DNA of 64,000 bases from Halobacterium jilantaiense (GTDB taxonomy: Archaea > Halobacteriota > Halobacteria > Halobacteriales > Halobacteriaceae): NCBI RefSeq assembly GCF_900110535.1, contig NZ_FOJA01000002.1:62001-126000 (forward strand). The letters run 5' to 3'. Every line of letters starts with the position of its first letter. Within the stretch, counting starts at the first letter, position 1. A program made the translations under genes and the position numbers. The notes under the pieces are model-generated. The model had not been told where the DNA came from and searched no databases. It was given only the letters and a program-made list of their open reading frames with translations. Below, piece after piece: positions 27,821-37,474 of this stretch.

Positions 27821-30658
27821 TTACTCTGGATACTCCGTTGACCCCGGCCGGTGACGCCCCCCAATAAGTGCACCTAGGAGCTTTCGTTCTGCCGAACGAA
27901 GATGCGTGTTGAACGAGGACGAGGAGATTCCCATCTGTTCCGCCAGTTCCTGCCCGCTGAGCTCTTTTGGCGACTCGAAGTAGCCGCCGTGATACGCGAG
28001 CTCGACCACCTCCCGTTGACGGTCAGTTAACCGCAGCAGTGCCCGTTCGGCGAATTGGTTTCCACTCCAGAAGTCATCCGTCAGCTTTTCGGAGCCGAGC
28101 AGTGTTGCATTCGGGTACTCAGTAGAGACAATTTCGACCGCCCGATGCACCGGAATCGTCGGCGGGGTCACGACCCGAACGCGAACGCTGGACTGGTCGT
28201 CACCGATGATATTTTCGAGACGAATTCCATACTTCGCGAGGGTACTGGCGATAAACGTGTCCGAGATCGTAATCTGGAACAGGACATCATCCTCAGACTC
28301 CCTGACCTTCGTGACTGACGAGATGACTAAGGCTTGCTGCGTCTCCTCGAGGAAGGCCTTCGTCGAACACCCAAGTACTCGAACGAAGACCGTCGCTTCG
28401 TCACCGTCCTTCCCACGAAGCCCCTCGAATATGATTGTGCAGCCGCTATCTCGCGCGATGCGCAGGAGAGGGCACGCTTCGGATTCGATACTGAACCGCA
28501 AAGCGGTTCCCTGCTGGGACAGGAGGGCGTTCGTTCGTTCACTCTCCTTTATAGCGTACCCCATGAACCCACCCCAGTCCTCGAGGGCCTCCTGTAATCG
28601 GTGCGAGAACCCATCACGCGTCTCAGCATAAAGCGTCAGCACACCGTAGAAGACACCCTGAAACACGATCGGAACCGAAATTACCGACAAGAAGTTCCGG
28701 CGGGTCGCTTCACGCCGCCAGGGTTCCTGCTGGATGTCTCTCGCAGTATTATCGACCATAACCGACTCGTTGGTCTTAGCGGCCCGAACAGCCGGCTCCG
28801 ACGACCCGTCGTCCAGTGATAGCGAACAAGCATCGAGATACCCCTCGTTCCGACCGGACCAGGCCCGTGGCTGGAGTTCGTCACGCTCGGGTGACAACTC
28901 CGCGATCCAGCCGAACGCGAACGGGCCCTGGCTGCAGAGTGCATCACAAACCCTTTGTTCGAGTTCCGCTCGCGTCTCGGATTCCGTTGCACTCTGAGTG
29001 AGGTTCCGAATCTGCGAGTTGAGGTCCTCGACACGCTGAAGCGTCTCCGTTTGTGCTTCTAACTCCATCTCACGGCGACGGAGCTGTTGCTCGCGATTTA
29101 CTCGTGTAAACACGGACTCGGCATTCCGCGAGAGCAGTTCGAGCAGACGACGGTCCTCCTGGTCGAACGTGTCTACGGTCGTTGCACCACAGATGATGAC
29201 CCCGAACTCACCGATCGGGACGGCGAGCTGACTACGAATCGGTGTGTCAGGGTTGTAGACCGCTTCGTGGGCCCGGACATCGCCGACGCAGACCGTCTCG
29301 TTGCCGAGGAACGCCTCGCCGGCCACACTCTTCGTGAGCGGGTATGACGGCAGGTCGCCAACGACGTCTGGGACATCGTCGGAATACGCGATTGGCGACA
29401 GCAAACCTGCGTCGGTGTCGACAAGGTTGACGGAGACGAGTTCTAGTCCGAGACTGTCGATAGCTGTATCGACGATCGCCTGGGCGACCTCTGCTTCAGT
29501 CTCCGAGTGGACGAGTTCCCCGGCACTCTCGTGGAGTTCCTCCAGCGCCGTCTCGTACCAGACGTAGTTCGAGATGTTCTTGAACGACGCGTGAACGCGC
29601 TTCTCGCCGTCTTCGTCGATAACCGCGAGGCTGACTTCGACAGGAACGTGGGTGCCCTCGGCGTCGACAAGGTACATCTGGTCTCCGTTCGGAAGGTATC
29701 TCCTCGTCCCGCCTTCCGAGACGTGACTCCGGATACTCTCTTTGTACCGGTCTTCTTGTCCATTCGGGGCGAAAGCGAGTACGGAATCGCCGACCAGTTC
29801 ATCCCGTGCTCGTCCAGTCAGGGCCTCTGCGCTCTCGTTCAATTCTTCAATCCCCCCCTTCTCGTTAGTGACAAAAATCGGGACCGGGGCGTTTTCGATG
29901 AGCGACTCGTACCGATTCCGGGCCATCTGCAGTTCTTGTTCGCGCGCTCGCTGGGCTGTCACGTCCTGTGAAACTGTCATCCCGGCGACGATGGCTCCAT
30001 CGTCGTTCCTGATGGGGAGCACCTGCACATTGAAGAATCGGTCCTCGAGCGAAAGCGTGGTGGAGCCAACTTCGCCGCTGAGTGCCCCACGAAAGAGGGG
30101 GCGAAGCTCGTCTGCATTCTCCGTTGGGAATACATCCCGGAGCCGCTCTCCCCGGACGCAGTCGGGCGAAAGGTCGATGTCGTCGAAGACTGGGCCACCG
30201 ACGATGCGGAACCGAAGGTCGGCGTCAAAGAGCGTAATCAGCCCGTTCGGAAAATGGTCTACGAGAGCCTGGTACGGGTTAATGTCGTGCTCGAAGAATC
30301 TATCATCAGAAGAGGAGCGCTGTTCCGTGAGGCGTCCGATGATGGCCGTGCGATCGGCGCCATCGATGATATCAGCCCACAAAATTGTGCAGTCTCGATT
30401 CTCGGCAGTCCGAACCGTCGTCTCCCACTCTCCGGATTCTTGGGTCTCCGTGACCCGCTGATCGAACATCTGGCGGGCGTCCGTCCGCCTGTCTGCTGGG
30501 ACGAGTGTTTCAAAGAGATTCGCGCCGCGAAGACTATCATACCCGAGTTCGTCGCAGACCGCCTCGTCGCAGAATTTGATTTCCCCCTCTTTGGTCGCAA
30601 TCAGCGTTCCAGTTGCCCGTTGATCAGACGTAGGTTTAGAGGTACGTTGCCCACGCAT
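27821..30658 (-). CDS. Bat-like PAS/GAF transcriptional regulator (HTH_10)
   Basis: About 945 residues starting at the ATG at 30658. Three PAS domains (~25-130, ~140-250, ~260-385) are followed by two GAF domains (~390-530 and ~555-700), a bacterio-opsin-activator type region, and a C-terminal HTH_10 (LTDRQREVVELAYHGGYFES, then GISSSSFNTHLRSAERK). This is the layout of Bat, which activates bacteriorhodopsin and related genes under low oxygen or light. No opsin gene is in the window. Cytoplasmic DNA-binding regulator; the target is unknown. Confidence 0.9.
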   Translation of the reverse strand: MRGQRTSKPTSDQRATGTLIATKEGEIKFCDEAVCDELGYDSLRGANLFETLVPADRRTDARQMFDQRVTETQESGEWETTVRTAENRDCTILWADIIDGADRTAIIGRLTEQRSSSDDRFFEHDINPYQALVDHFPNGLITLFDADLRFRIVGGPVFDDIDLSPDCVRGERLRDVFPTENADELRPLFRGALSGEVGSTTLSLEDRFFNVQVLPIRNDDGAIVAGMTVSQDVTAQRAREQELQMARNRYESLIENAPVPIFVTNEKGGIEELNESAEALTGRARDELVGDSVLAFAPNGQEDRYKESIRSHVSEGGTRRYLPNGDQMYLVDAEGTHVPVEVSLAVIDEDGEKRVHASFKNISNYVWYETALEELHESAGELVHSETEAEVAQAIVDTAIDSLGLELVSVNLVDTDAGLLSPIAYSDDVPDVVGDLPSYPLTKSVAGEAFLGNETVCVGDVRAHEAVYNPDTPIRSQLAVPIGEFGVIICGATTVDTFDQEDRRLLELLSRNAESVFTRVNREQQLRRREMELEAQTETLQRVEDLNSQIRNLTQSATESETRAELEQRVCDALCSQGPFAFGWIAELSPERDELQPRAWSGRNEGYLDACSLSLDDGSSEPAVRAAKTNESVMVDNTARDIQQEPWRREATRRNFLSVISVPIVFQGVFYGVLTLYAETRDGFSHRLQEALEDWGGFMGYAIKESERTNALLSQQGTALRFSIESEACPLLRIARDSGCTIIFEGLRGKDGDEATVFVRVLGCSTKAFLEETQQALVISSVTKVRESEDDVLFQITISDTFIASTLAKYGIRLENIIGDDQSSVRVRVVTPPTIPVHRAVEIVSTEYPNATLLGSEKLTDDFWSGNQFAERALLRLTDRQREVVELAYHGGYFESPKELSGQELAEQMGISSSSFNTHLRSAERKLLGALIGGRHRPGSTEYPE

Positions 30659-30886
30659 TATCCGCTGCATAGCATAGCGGATACTTGAAGTATCGGGTGA
30701 GTGAGAGTCTCCATAACGCTCAGAACGTGCCAGGGAATCCGTGTGAACTATCGCTCACCCCAATTGGGATGCAGTTCCAACATCCGTTAGTATCCGATGA
30801 CGAGACAATTGAACGGGGACGTCTCACAAGATAACAGCACAGTATAGAGTATATGTGGCTTCAGACCGAGATTCGCCTTAGGATTC

Positions 30887-31564
30887 ATGGATATTTTTGA
30901 TTCCTCCAGAAGTCGACGACGGTTCATAGTGGCAAGCGTTGGGGTGGTAGTCGTTTTTGCTGGCCTGTACCTACTCGTGCGGCAACACCTGCCGTTCCTT
31001 ACCAACGGTGACGAACTCCGAGCGTTTGTCGCTGGCTACGGTGTCCTCGCCCCGCTCGTATTTATCGGCCTTCAGGCCGCACAAGTACTTATCGCGCCAG
31101 TCCCAGGGCAGATAACGGCATTCGTGAGTGGCTATCTCTTCGGAGGCGTCCTCGGGACGATTTATAGTTTGATTGGCGTTACAATCGGGAGCGCGATCGC
31201 ATTCTGGTTGTCCCGTCGGTACGGACGCCCCTTCGTCGAGAGCGTAATCCAAGACGACATAATGAAACGCTTCGATGCGTTCGTCGATAAGGCTGGACTC
31301 CCGAGCCTGTTCGCGTTGTTTCTCGTCCCTGGACTACCCGACGACATCCTTTGCTTTGTGAGTGGATTGACCGATATCCCGCTCTGGAAACTCATTACGG
31401 TGATGTTCCTTGGCCGAGCGCCCGCTTATGTGCTGGTCAATGTCTCGGGGGCAAGCCTCGCTGATAACAACCTCTCACTGACTGTAGCGCTCCTTATCGT
31501 GGTGCTTGGATTCTCTGCGTGGGGGGTCCTTCGACGCGATGAAATCATGGACGCCCTTTCGTAA
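30887..31564 (+). CDS. TVP38/TMEM64 (VTT-domain) membrane protein
   Basis: A 225-residue inner-membrane protein with about six hydrophobic segments and the VTT/DedA-type motif: VPGQITAFVSGYLFGGVLG (near 72-90), then FWLSRRYGRP and FLVPGLPDDILCFVSGL. The family acts in lipid scrambling or membrane homeostasis; its precise role in archaea is unknown. A TATA-like GAGTATATG at 30847-30855 gives a short leader. It stands alone among sensor genes on the opposite strand. Confidence 0.85.
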   Translation: MDIFDSSRSRRRFIVASVGVVVVFAGLYLLVRQHLPFLTNGDELRAFVAGYGVLAPLVFIGLQAAQVLIAPVPGQITAFVSGYLFGGVLGTIYSLIGVTIGSAIAFWLSRRYGRPFVESVIQDDIMKRFDAFVDKAGLPSLFALFLVPGLPDDILCFVSGLTDIPLWKLITVMFLGRAPAYVLVNVSGASLADNNLSLTVALLIVVLGFSAWGVLRRDEIMDALS

Positions 31565-31670
31565 CTGAGACCAGCTCGTTATGTCTTCTTCATATCGTAT
31601 ACGTCTCGGTCCGAGTTGCGGTCAATCATCGATTTGTTCCGCATTCCCCGGTCCCCCATCTTGACTCAGC

Positions 31671-31708
31671 GAGAGAATCCCCGCCGTTCACGGCGCGAAG
31701 AGGTTACA
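31671..31708 (+). mobile_element. IS200/IS605-type right-end remnant (degenerate)
   Basis: GAATCCCCGCCGTTCACGGC followed by GCGAAGAGGTTACAC resembles the hairpin end at 9829-9868 and 22205-22244, with several changes. No transposase is attached. Confidence 0.35.
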
Positions 31709-31753
31709 CTAGACATTTTCGGCTACTACACTGTTCGAGGCAGACAAACACGG

Positions 31754-33943
31754 TTAACGCTGTAATTCTATGCCGACGGTGTTCCCGGCTTGGGGGTTCC
31801 CTGAAACTAGGATGGTGCCATTCGACCGAGCAATGATCAGTTTGACAAGCCACAACCCGAGTCCACTCCCGTGGGATAGCGGTGTTTGGGCTGATTCACC
31901 CGTCAATAATTGCTGTTCCATCTCAGGAATCTCTGGGCCGTCGTCGCTGATTTCGATTCGGACTGTCCCATCTACCTGGGTTGCCGTGACTGTGACATCA
32001 GGTGTTGCGGAATCATTGTGGATGATGGCATTCGTGACGAGTTCTCCGATTGCCTGGTTTAACCGTACTGTCGCTTGAGCCGTGACTGCGTCTGGGCAGT
32101 CAAGAGTGATTACTGCATCCGGGTACTCCGATGTTAGCTCTGAAACAACTTGCTGCAGGCACTCGCAGATATCGAGCTCTTCATGCGATGGCTCCTCGCG
32201 CAACAAGGTCGTTATCTGTCGTTCCTTCTCGGTCAGCTCGAGGAGCTCATCGCTCGTGTCTATAATCTCGCCCGCAAACGTCATAATCTCGCCCTCAGCT
32301 TTCGACTGGATCGTCTCAGCGAGCCCTCGGACGAGGTTCATATCATTCCGGAGGTTATGACGCAACACTCGGTCTAGCACGGCTAACTGCTCTTGGCGTT
32401 GCTTCCGTTCGGTTACGTCCTGCTGGAAGCCAATCCAGTTCACAACGTCTCCATTACTGTCCTTCACGGGCGCAATATCGAGGCGGTTCCAGAACTCCGA
32501 CCCGTCTTTCCGGTAGTTCCGAAGCTCGGCTGAGACCGGTCTCTGAGAATCAATCGCCTCACGGATGTCGGCAACGCGACCCGGGTCTGTGTCCTCACCC
32601 TGAAGAAATCGACAGTTCTCGTCCAAAACCTCCTCGCGTTGGTACCCCGTCATTTCCACAAACGCATTATTCACATATATGAGTGGATTGTCCGGCCGAT
32701 TGGGGTCAGCAATACCGATGCCAACCGGGGCTTCATCGATTGCCTCTGTCCGTCGTGTAAGTGTCTCTTCCCGCTCTTTACGTTCCGTGATGTCGTCTTG
32801 GACTGCCACGAACGCGTGGATATCGTCACCGTCGGTGACCGGCGCAATCGTCTGGATCGCCGTGTACGTCTCGCCATTCTTCCGTCGGTTAACGATCTCC
32901 TCTTCCCACACATCGCCGGCCTGAATAGTACTCCAGAGGTCGTCGAAATATCCCGCCGGCATTTCCCCCGAGTTCAACACGTGTGGTGTTTCACCCTCGA
33001 CGTCCGCGGGAGTGAACCCGGTCAGCTCCTCGAACGCGGGGTTGGCGTACTCGATTGTCCCGTCTGTATCAGTGATGAAAATCGAGTGACCCGCGGATTC
33101 GACCGCTTGCTTGATCCGCTGGAGGTCGTGTTCCCGCTCTTTGCGCTCGGTGATATCCTGAATCGTCCCGCGAACGCGAGCCAGGTCCCCGTCGCGGAAC
33201 TGTGGTTCGCCCCGGGTACGAACCCACCGCTGATTGTCATCCGCATCAATAAGCCGGACTTCGACGTCATACTGTTCACCCTCCTCGACGGCCGCTTCGA
33301 AGGCGTCCTCGATGACTGGTCGGTCTTCAGGGTGGTACTGCTGGAGGCTCAGATCCGGAGACACGTCCGTGTCTTCCGAGAGTCCGTGAATCCGATACAC
33401 CTCTTCGGTCCACCATAACTTGTCAGCGCGAGCGTCGTATTCCCACGCTCCAACGTCAGCGATGTCCTGGGCTTTCTGAAACAGGTCGACTTGCCGTTCA
33501 AGTTCCTGTTCACGTTCCCGTAACGTGAGTGAGTTCTCTCGGAGCCGAAGTAACGCTGACAGCCGCCAGTGGAGTTCGGCCTGCTGCATCGGCAAGGTGA
33601 CAACCTCGTCGATTGTATCCACCACCACGTTGTCCGCCAACTGGCCAGCGTCTGTATCAATGATCTCTTGTTCGGACTTGGGAACCAACAGGAGATACGG
33701 TAGCAAGACGGGGGCTGCTGCTGATTTCTTTGTTTGGAGCGCGTCGAGGTGCTCCTCGAAGGCTCCGCGGTCGATGATGCAGATATCGAAGTCGGTCTCG
33801 TGAATGCTGTCGGCTAACTCGACGACCTCGTACGTGGGATGGCCGTCGAGCCACTCTTCGAGCAACTGGCGGTTGCCCGAGTCCGCGACGAGCGGTAGCA
33901 CGCGGCTGTGAGCGTCGGGTGCTCTGTCAGGTGTCGTTGTCAC
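31754..33943 (-). CDS. Multi-PAS sensor histidine kinase
   Basis: A 729-residue cytoplasmic kinase. The N-terminal ~120 residues are receiver-like and are followed by three PAS/PAC units (~155-270, ~275-395, ~400-520). The third has GYQREEVLDENCRFLQGEDT, close to LOV-type photoreceptors but without the flavin-binding Cys (NCRFLQG shows the site). The His box is VLRHNLRNDMNLVRGLA (~530) and the ATPase domain has NAIIHND and GSGLGLWLVKL. Last gene of a three-gene operon; it overlaps the preceding kinase gene by 17 bp. Confidence 0.9.
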   Translation of the reverse strand: MTTTPDRAPDAHSRVLPLVADSGNRQLLEEWLDGHPTYEVVELADSIHETDFDICIIDRGAFEEHLDALQTKKSAAAPVLLPYLLLVPKSEQEIIDTDAGQLADNVVVDTIDEVVTLPMQQAELHWRLSALLRLRENSLTLREREQELERQVDLFQKAQDIADVGAWEYDARADKLWWTEEVYRIHGLSEDTDVSPDLSLQQYHPEDRPVIEDAFEAAVEEGEQYDVEVRLIDADDNQRWVRTRGEPQFRDGDLARVRGTIQDITERKEREHDLQRIKQAVESAGHSIFITDTDGTIEYANPAFEELTGFTPADVEGETPHVLNSGEMPAGYFDDLWSTIQAGDVWEEEIVNRRKNGETYTAIQTIAPVTDGDDIHAFVAVQDDITERKEREETLTRRTEAIDEAPVGIGIADPNRPDNPLIYVNNAFVEMTGYQREEVLDENCRFLQGEDTDPGRVADIREAIDSQRPVSAELRNYRKDGSEFWNRLDIAPVKDSNGDVVNWIGFQQDVTERKQRQEQLAVLDRVLRHNLRNDMNLVRGLAETIQSKAEGEIMTFAGEIIDTSDELLELTEKERQITTLLREEPSHEELDICECLQQVVSELTSEYPDAVITLDCPDAVTAQATVRLNQAIGELVTNAIIHNDSATPDVTVTATQVDGTVRIEISDDGPEIPEMEQQLLTGESAQTPLSHGSGLGLWLVKLIIARSNGTILVSGNPQAGNTVGIELQR

Positions 33944-35069
33944 TGGTATTCGCCTCGGTTACTGCTTCGTTCTGGAGTTCGACGCCGATCCTTGTGCCGC
34001 CCAGGTCGGCATCCGTAATCTGGACTGTTCCGCCGTACTGCGTGACGAGTGTATCAACGAGATACAGGCCGAGTCCCGCAGCGGGATGGTCAAGCCCCTG
34101 CTCGGTTCGGCCCAAAACAGCGTCTCGCTGGGCCTGTGGGATCCCCGGGCCGTTGTCTGTGACCGTAGTTACGACCGTGTCGGCGTGTTCGCTGACAGTG
34201 ACCTCTACCCGCGGGGTGTCACTGCGGTTGTGCTGTACAGCGTTGTTTAGGAGATTCCTGTATACCGACGCCAAGAGGTCGTCTGCACGGACGTGCACGT
34301 CTGGAATGTCTCCCTGAACTGAGAAGTCGGCGTCCTCGAACGTTGAGCGTCGCTTCGTGAGTTCCTCGGACACCACACGGTTGAGATCGACCGGTTGCAG
34401 ATCCGGGTCACCGGCTGATTGGAGCGTGTCGACGAATTCCCGGACCGCTTTCGTTAGATCAACGACATGCTGGCTGCTGTCCAGGATTCGCTTGCGGATC
34501 TCCTCACCCGCGTCGTCTGTGTGGTCTGCGAGTTGCTCAGTCCAGCCGCTGATGACGTTCATGTCGTTTCGAATATCGTGACGCGTGATACGGTTCAACA
34601 GCAGTAGCTGGGCTGTCTTTTGCTCCAGTGCGATTGATTGGGCTCGAACACGCGTGAGTGTATCAAGCCGCCGCCGCAACTCGCTCGTATCGATCGGTGT
34701 CAGTAGCAGTTCATCAACGAGCTGCCAGGCACTCGAGTCCGCCTCGCCATCAGGGGACGTCTCCGGTGAATCACTGGCACCGCGAGGACTCACGAGGAGA
34801 ACCGGGAGAAACGCGTCGGCAGCCGCCGTTCTGCTCCGGAGCTCGGTGGCGTACTTGTGGAGGGAGTGCTCGTCGATAATACAGACGTCAAAGGTATCGG
34901 CTGCGGGGTCAGCGTCGGCATCCGGGACGACTTCGTACCGGTCCTGTTGGTGTATCCAGTCAGTCAGGACGCGCTGATTGCCGGAGTGCGAGAGGAGTGA
35001 CAAGATGCGGGCTGGTGATCCCGGGGACCCCCAGCGGTCAGTACTGCCACCGGTTGATGCGTCACTCAT
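33927..35069 (-). CDS. Sensor histidine kinase with receiver-like N-terminus
   Basis: A 380-residue kinase. Residues ~15-150 look like a degenerate receiver domain (ILSLLSHSGNQRVLTDWIH, FDVCIIDEHSL), a pattern shared with the next kinase. The His box is NRITRHDIRNDMNVISGW (~165) and the ATPase domain has NNAVQHN, DNGPGIP and GLGLYLVDT. It has no PAS domain. Its start overlaps the KaiC-like gene by 8 bp and its end overlaps the next kinase, so the three proteins are probably made from one transcript. Confidence 0.88.
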   Translation of the reverse strand: MSDASTGGSTDRWGSPGSPARILSLLSHSGNQRVLTDWIHQQDRYEVVPDADADPAADTFDVCIIDEHSLHKYATELRSRTAAADAFLPVLLVSPRGASDSPETSPDGEADSSAWQLVDELLLTPIDTSELRRRLDTLTRVRAQSIALEQKTAQLLLLNRITRHDIRNDMNVISGWTEQLADHTDDAGEEIRKRILDSSQHVVDLTKAVREFVDTLQSAGDPDLQPVDLNRVVSEELTKRRSTFEDADFSVQGDIPDVHVRADDLLASVYRNLLNNAVQHNRSDTPRVEVTVSEHADTVVTTVTDNGPGIPQAQRDAVLGRTEQGLDHPAAGLGLYLVDTLVTQYGGTVQITDADLGGTRIGVELQNEAVTEANTSDNDT

Positions 35070-36528
35070 CATGGCCGTTCCACGTCGGTGTTCCAGTGAG
35101 GATGCCCCGGAGCTCTGGTAACGATTCGCCGACGCGGAGCCCGTGTTCGGTGATCTCTAGTTCCCGGAGTTGGTTCTCGTAGTTACTGGTCCGCATCTTG
35201 AGCACGCCGATGACCTTCCGCAGCGAGCCCTTGTATTCGACGTGTCGCAGGACGATGATGCTGTCGGCAAGAAAGCTCATTCGCTGGTCGGTCGCACGGA
35301 ACTCGCCAGTTATCTGATGCACCTCGTTCGTGATGAGGCCGGTCACCCCCATGTTACGGAGATACCGACCGATTTTGACGAGATCACGCATTGGGTCTGC
35401 GCTGACACCACGCAGCGACTGTTCGAAGCCGCTGGTGCCGTCGATCATCACAATCTCCGCGCCGTTATCCTCAACTTCTGCTCGAATGCGATGGGTGAAT
35501 TCGTCGACAGAGAGTTCCTCCGGCCCGATTATTTCCACGGTGAGCGTTCCCTGGTCGATCATGTCGGTGATGGGAATGTTGACGGCTTCCGCACGCTCGA
35601 AGAGGGTGTGTCGGTCCTCCTCGAAGCTGTACAGAACGGAGCGTTGGCCTCGCCCCGCGGCCTCTTTCATGAACTGGAGACCGGTCGTGGTTTTCCCGAC
35701 ACCGGTCGGCCCGCTCAGGAACGTGATTGTCCCCGTAGTAATTCCACCGGACAGCAGCGAGTCTAATTCGGGAACCCCTGCGGAGAGTTTCGTCGAGGTG
35801 TGCTCCCGTTCGTGGCGGTTTGGGTCGAGTTGCGGCCACACCTGCAGTCCCTCGTCGCTGATCTGGAGCGTGTGATGACCAGACCGAACCGATGACCCGC
35901 GGAACTTGGAGACGCGTACGGTTCGGCGGTCTTCATTTTCGTCGATGTTGACGACAGCATCGACAAGAAATTGCAGGTCATCGTCCGGCATCGAATCAGC
36001 GGCCTGTGACGTAAGTAGGACGGTTGAGCCGGTGTTTTTGAGGAGTTTGACGAGGCTTAGAATTTGGGAGCGGAACTGGTGTTGATCGGGCGTCAGGTAC
36101 CGGAATTCAGTGACCGGGTCGATGACCACGCGGTCCGGATTGATCTCCTGAATCTCCGTGCGGATGTTTTCGACAAGCGACGGCGTCTCGACCTCACTGG
36201 ATTCGAAGAGAGTGTACGTCTCCTCACCCTGAAACTGGTCGCCAGAGGCAGAGAGATTGAGGAAATCGAGGCGATCGATATCGAGGCCGAAACCGCGGGC
36301 CGTCTCCTCGATGTAGTGTTCGGGTTCGCCGAGGTTGATGTACAGACCCGTCTCGCCGGCATCGAGCCCCGCCGCGAGAAAGTGCAACGAGAAAATCGAC
36401 TTACCGGAACCAGGCGGCCCGCGGACGAGCGTGGCAGTCTCAGAGAGATACCCACCGTTGAGGATACTGTCGAAGCCAGGAACGCCAGTCGAAATCCTCG
36501 ACTGCTGGTTGTTCGGTCCTGAATCCAT
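35062..36528 (-). CDS. KaiC-like double RecA-fold ATPase
   Basis: A 488-residue protein with two KaiC domains. First P-loop GPPGSGKS (near 37) with Walker B DRVVIDPV; second P-loop GPTGVGKT (near 270) with EIVMIDGTSG. KaiC-family ATPases act as signalling hubs and, in some archaea, in light/dark or phosphorelay control. Here the gene heads an operon with two histidine kinases, overlapping the next by 8 bp. That linkage implies a shared signalling complex. It is close to the length of typical two-domain KaiC proteins. There is no KaiA or KaiB gene in the window. Confidence 0.9.
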   Translation of the reverse strand: MDSGPNNQQSRISTGVPGFDSILNGGYLSETATLVRGPPGSGKSIFSLHFLAAGLDAGETGLYINLGEPEHYIEETARGFGLDIDRLDFLNLSASGDQFQGEETYTLFESSEVETPSLVENIRTEIQEINPDRVVIDPVTEFRYLTPDQHQFRSQILSLVKLLKNTGSTVLLTSQAADSMPDDDLQFLVDAVVNIDENEDRRTVRVSKFRGSSVRSGHHTLQISDEGLQVWPQLDPNRHEREHTSTKLSAGVPELDSLLSGGITTGTITFLSGPTGVGKTTTGLQFMKEAAGRGQRSVLYSFEEDRHTLFERAEAVNIPITDMIDQGTLTVEIIGPEELSVDEFTHRIRAEVEDNGAEIVMIDGTSGFEQSLRGVSADPMRDLVKIGRYLRNMGVTGLITNEVHQITGEFRATDQRMSFLADSIIVLRHVEYKGSLRKVIGVLKMRTSNYENQLRELEITEHGLRVGESLPELRGILTGTPTWNGHDE

Positions 36529-36888
36529 ATACCTAGTAATCCCACCCAGACTACTTACCCAGTTAGCCCGGTTCCACTATCTGGGAACAACTTCGGTTGA
36601 CGGATCCTGGCGGGGGTGGACCGGCCGGGATTCAGTGCAATCGGCTCGTTAATACGGATTTATGACGAATACACCCGTTATCTTGTGGTGAGGGAGTGTT
36701 TCGACAGTTCTCACAGCCTCGAAGAGAGCGGAGTGGCCCCTCCGAACCAATGTCTGTGGAGACTGCGCTTCCTCTGGCACCAATTCGGTATCTACAAAGT
36801 GCGTCGTGGAAAAAGGGACCCCTCCCTCAACGCGCGAACGGCGCCAGCCGTGAGCGAGTTTGAAACGTAGTTGCATAGTGGCTTTCGT

Positions 36889-37080
36889 CTAATATGGCAG
36901 GTCGTAGGGCGTCACCAGGTCGCTAGTTGCGCTCATCGTGTCGCACCCGGCGTCGAATGCTTCGTGTAGCCCCGCACGGTAGGTTTCAAGCAGGTCACAC
37001 AGCGTCCGCTCTTTATGTGCTGTCGGTGGGGGAAGTGGGGCTTCAAGCGTCCTCTTTGACCCGCTCGTGCAAGTCGCCAC
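36889..37080 (-). pseudogene. TnpB N-terminal fragment
   Basis: The minus frame reads TLCDLLETYRAGLHEAFDAG and ends LVTPYDLPY before a TAG, matching the N-terminus of haloarchaeal IS200/IS605-type TnpB proteins. The guided-nuclease domains are absent, so it is inactive. Confidence 0.55.
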
Positions 37081-37159
37081 TGTGCCCCATATTCATCCCT
37101 GTTGGCAGAAATATTCACACTCTTCAGTCACAATAAATGATTACGGGGAAACAAGCAGA

Positions 37160-37190
37160 AAGCCTCCCCCCTCAGGGCGGGGAGGATGGA
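37160..37190 (+). mobile_element. IS200/IS605-type right-end hairpin
   Basis: AAAGCCTCCCCCCTCAGGGC then GGGGAGGATGG: a CCTCCCC/GGGGAGG stem followed by GGAGGATG, like the ends of TnpB elements. It faces away from the TnpB fragment next to it, so the two are not one simple element. Confidence 0.5.
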
Positions 37191-37474
37191 AAAACATGGC
37201 TGCCGGGGGACTGGCCACTTCCCCGACTCGTGCGAAGACTCCCCACCCAGCTGTACGCCGACTTCTGTATTCTTCCTCACACTGAAACCGAATTACCGTC
37301 ACGCCAACCATCTTAAACCAGTCGTGTTCTTGGTCCGATTAGATAGTCTGGCCGCGATATGGAAAGATATCTTTGGGCAGTGGGCAGCCAGATTAGAGAC
37401 CTACAAATAAACGTTGTCTGGTGCAGTACTCGAATGCAAGAATCGTAACCTCACTCATAACTCAATAGGTCGTA

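Larger units (their letters stand above)
36529..37474. other. Intergenic region with transposon debris
   Basis: Apart from the TnpB fragment and the hairpin listed separately, no credible gene is seen. A minus-strand frame at 36649-36876 has no recognisable domain. A CAAATAAA box at about 37405 may be the cydA promoter. Confidence 0.5.

Noticed and set aside
32639-33418. 259-codon plus-strand frame
   Set aside because: Antisense to the PAS domains of the kinase at 31754-33943; no independent motif.
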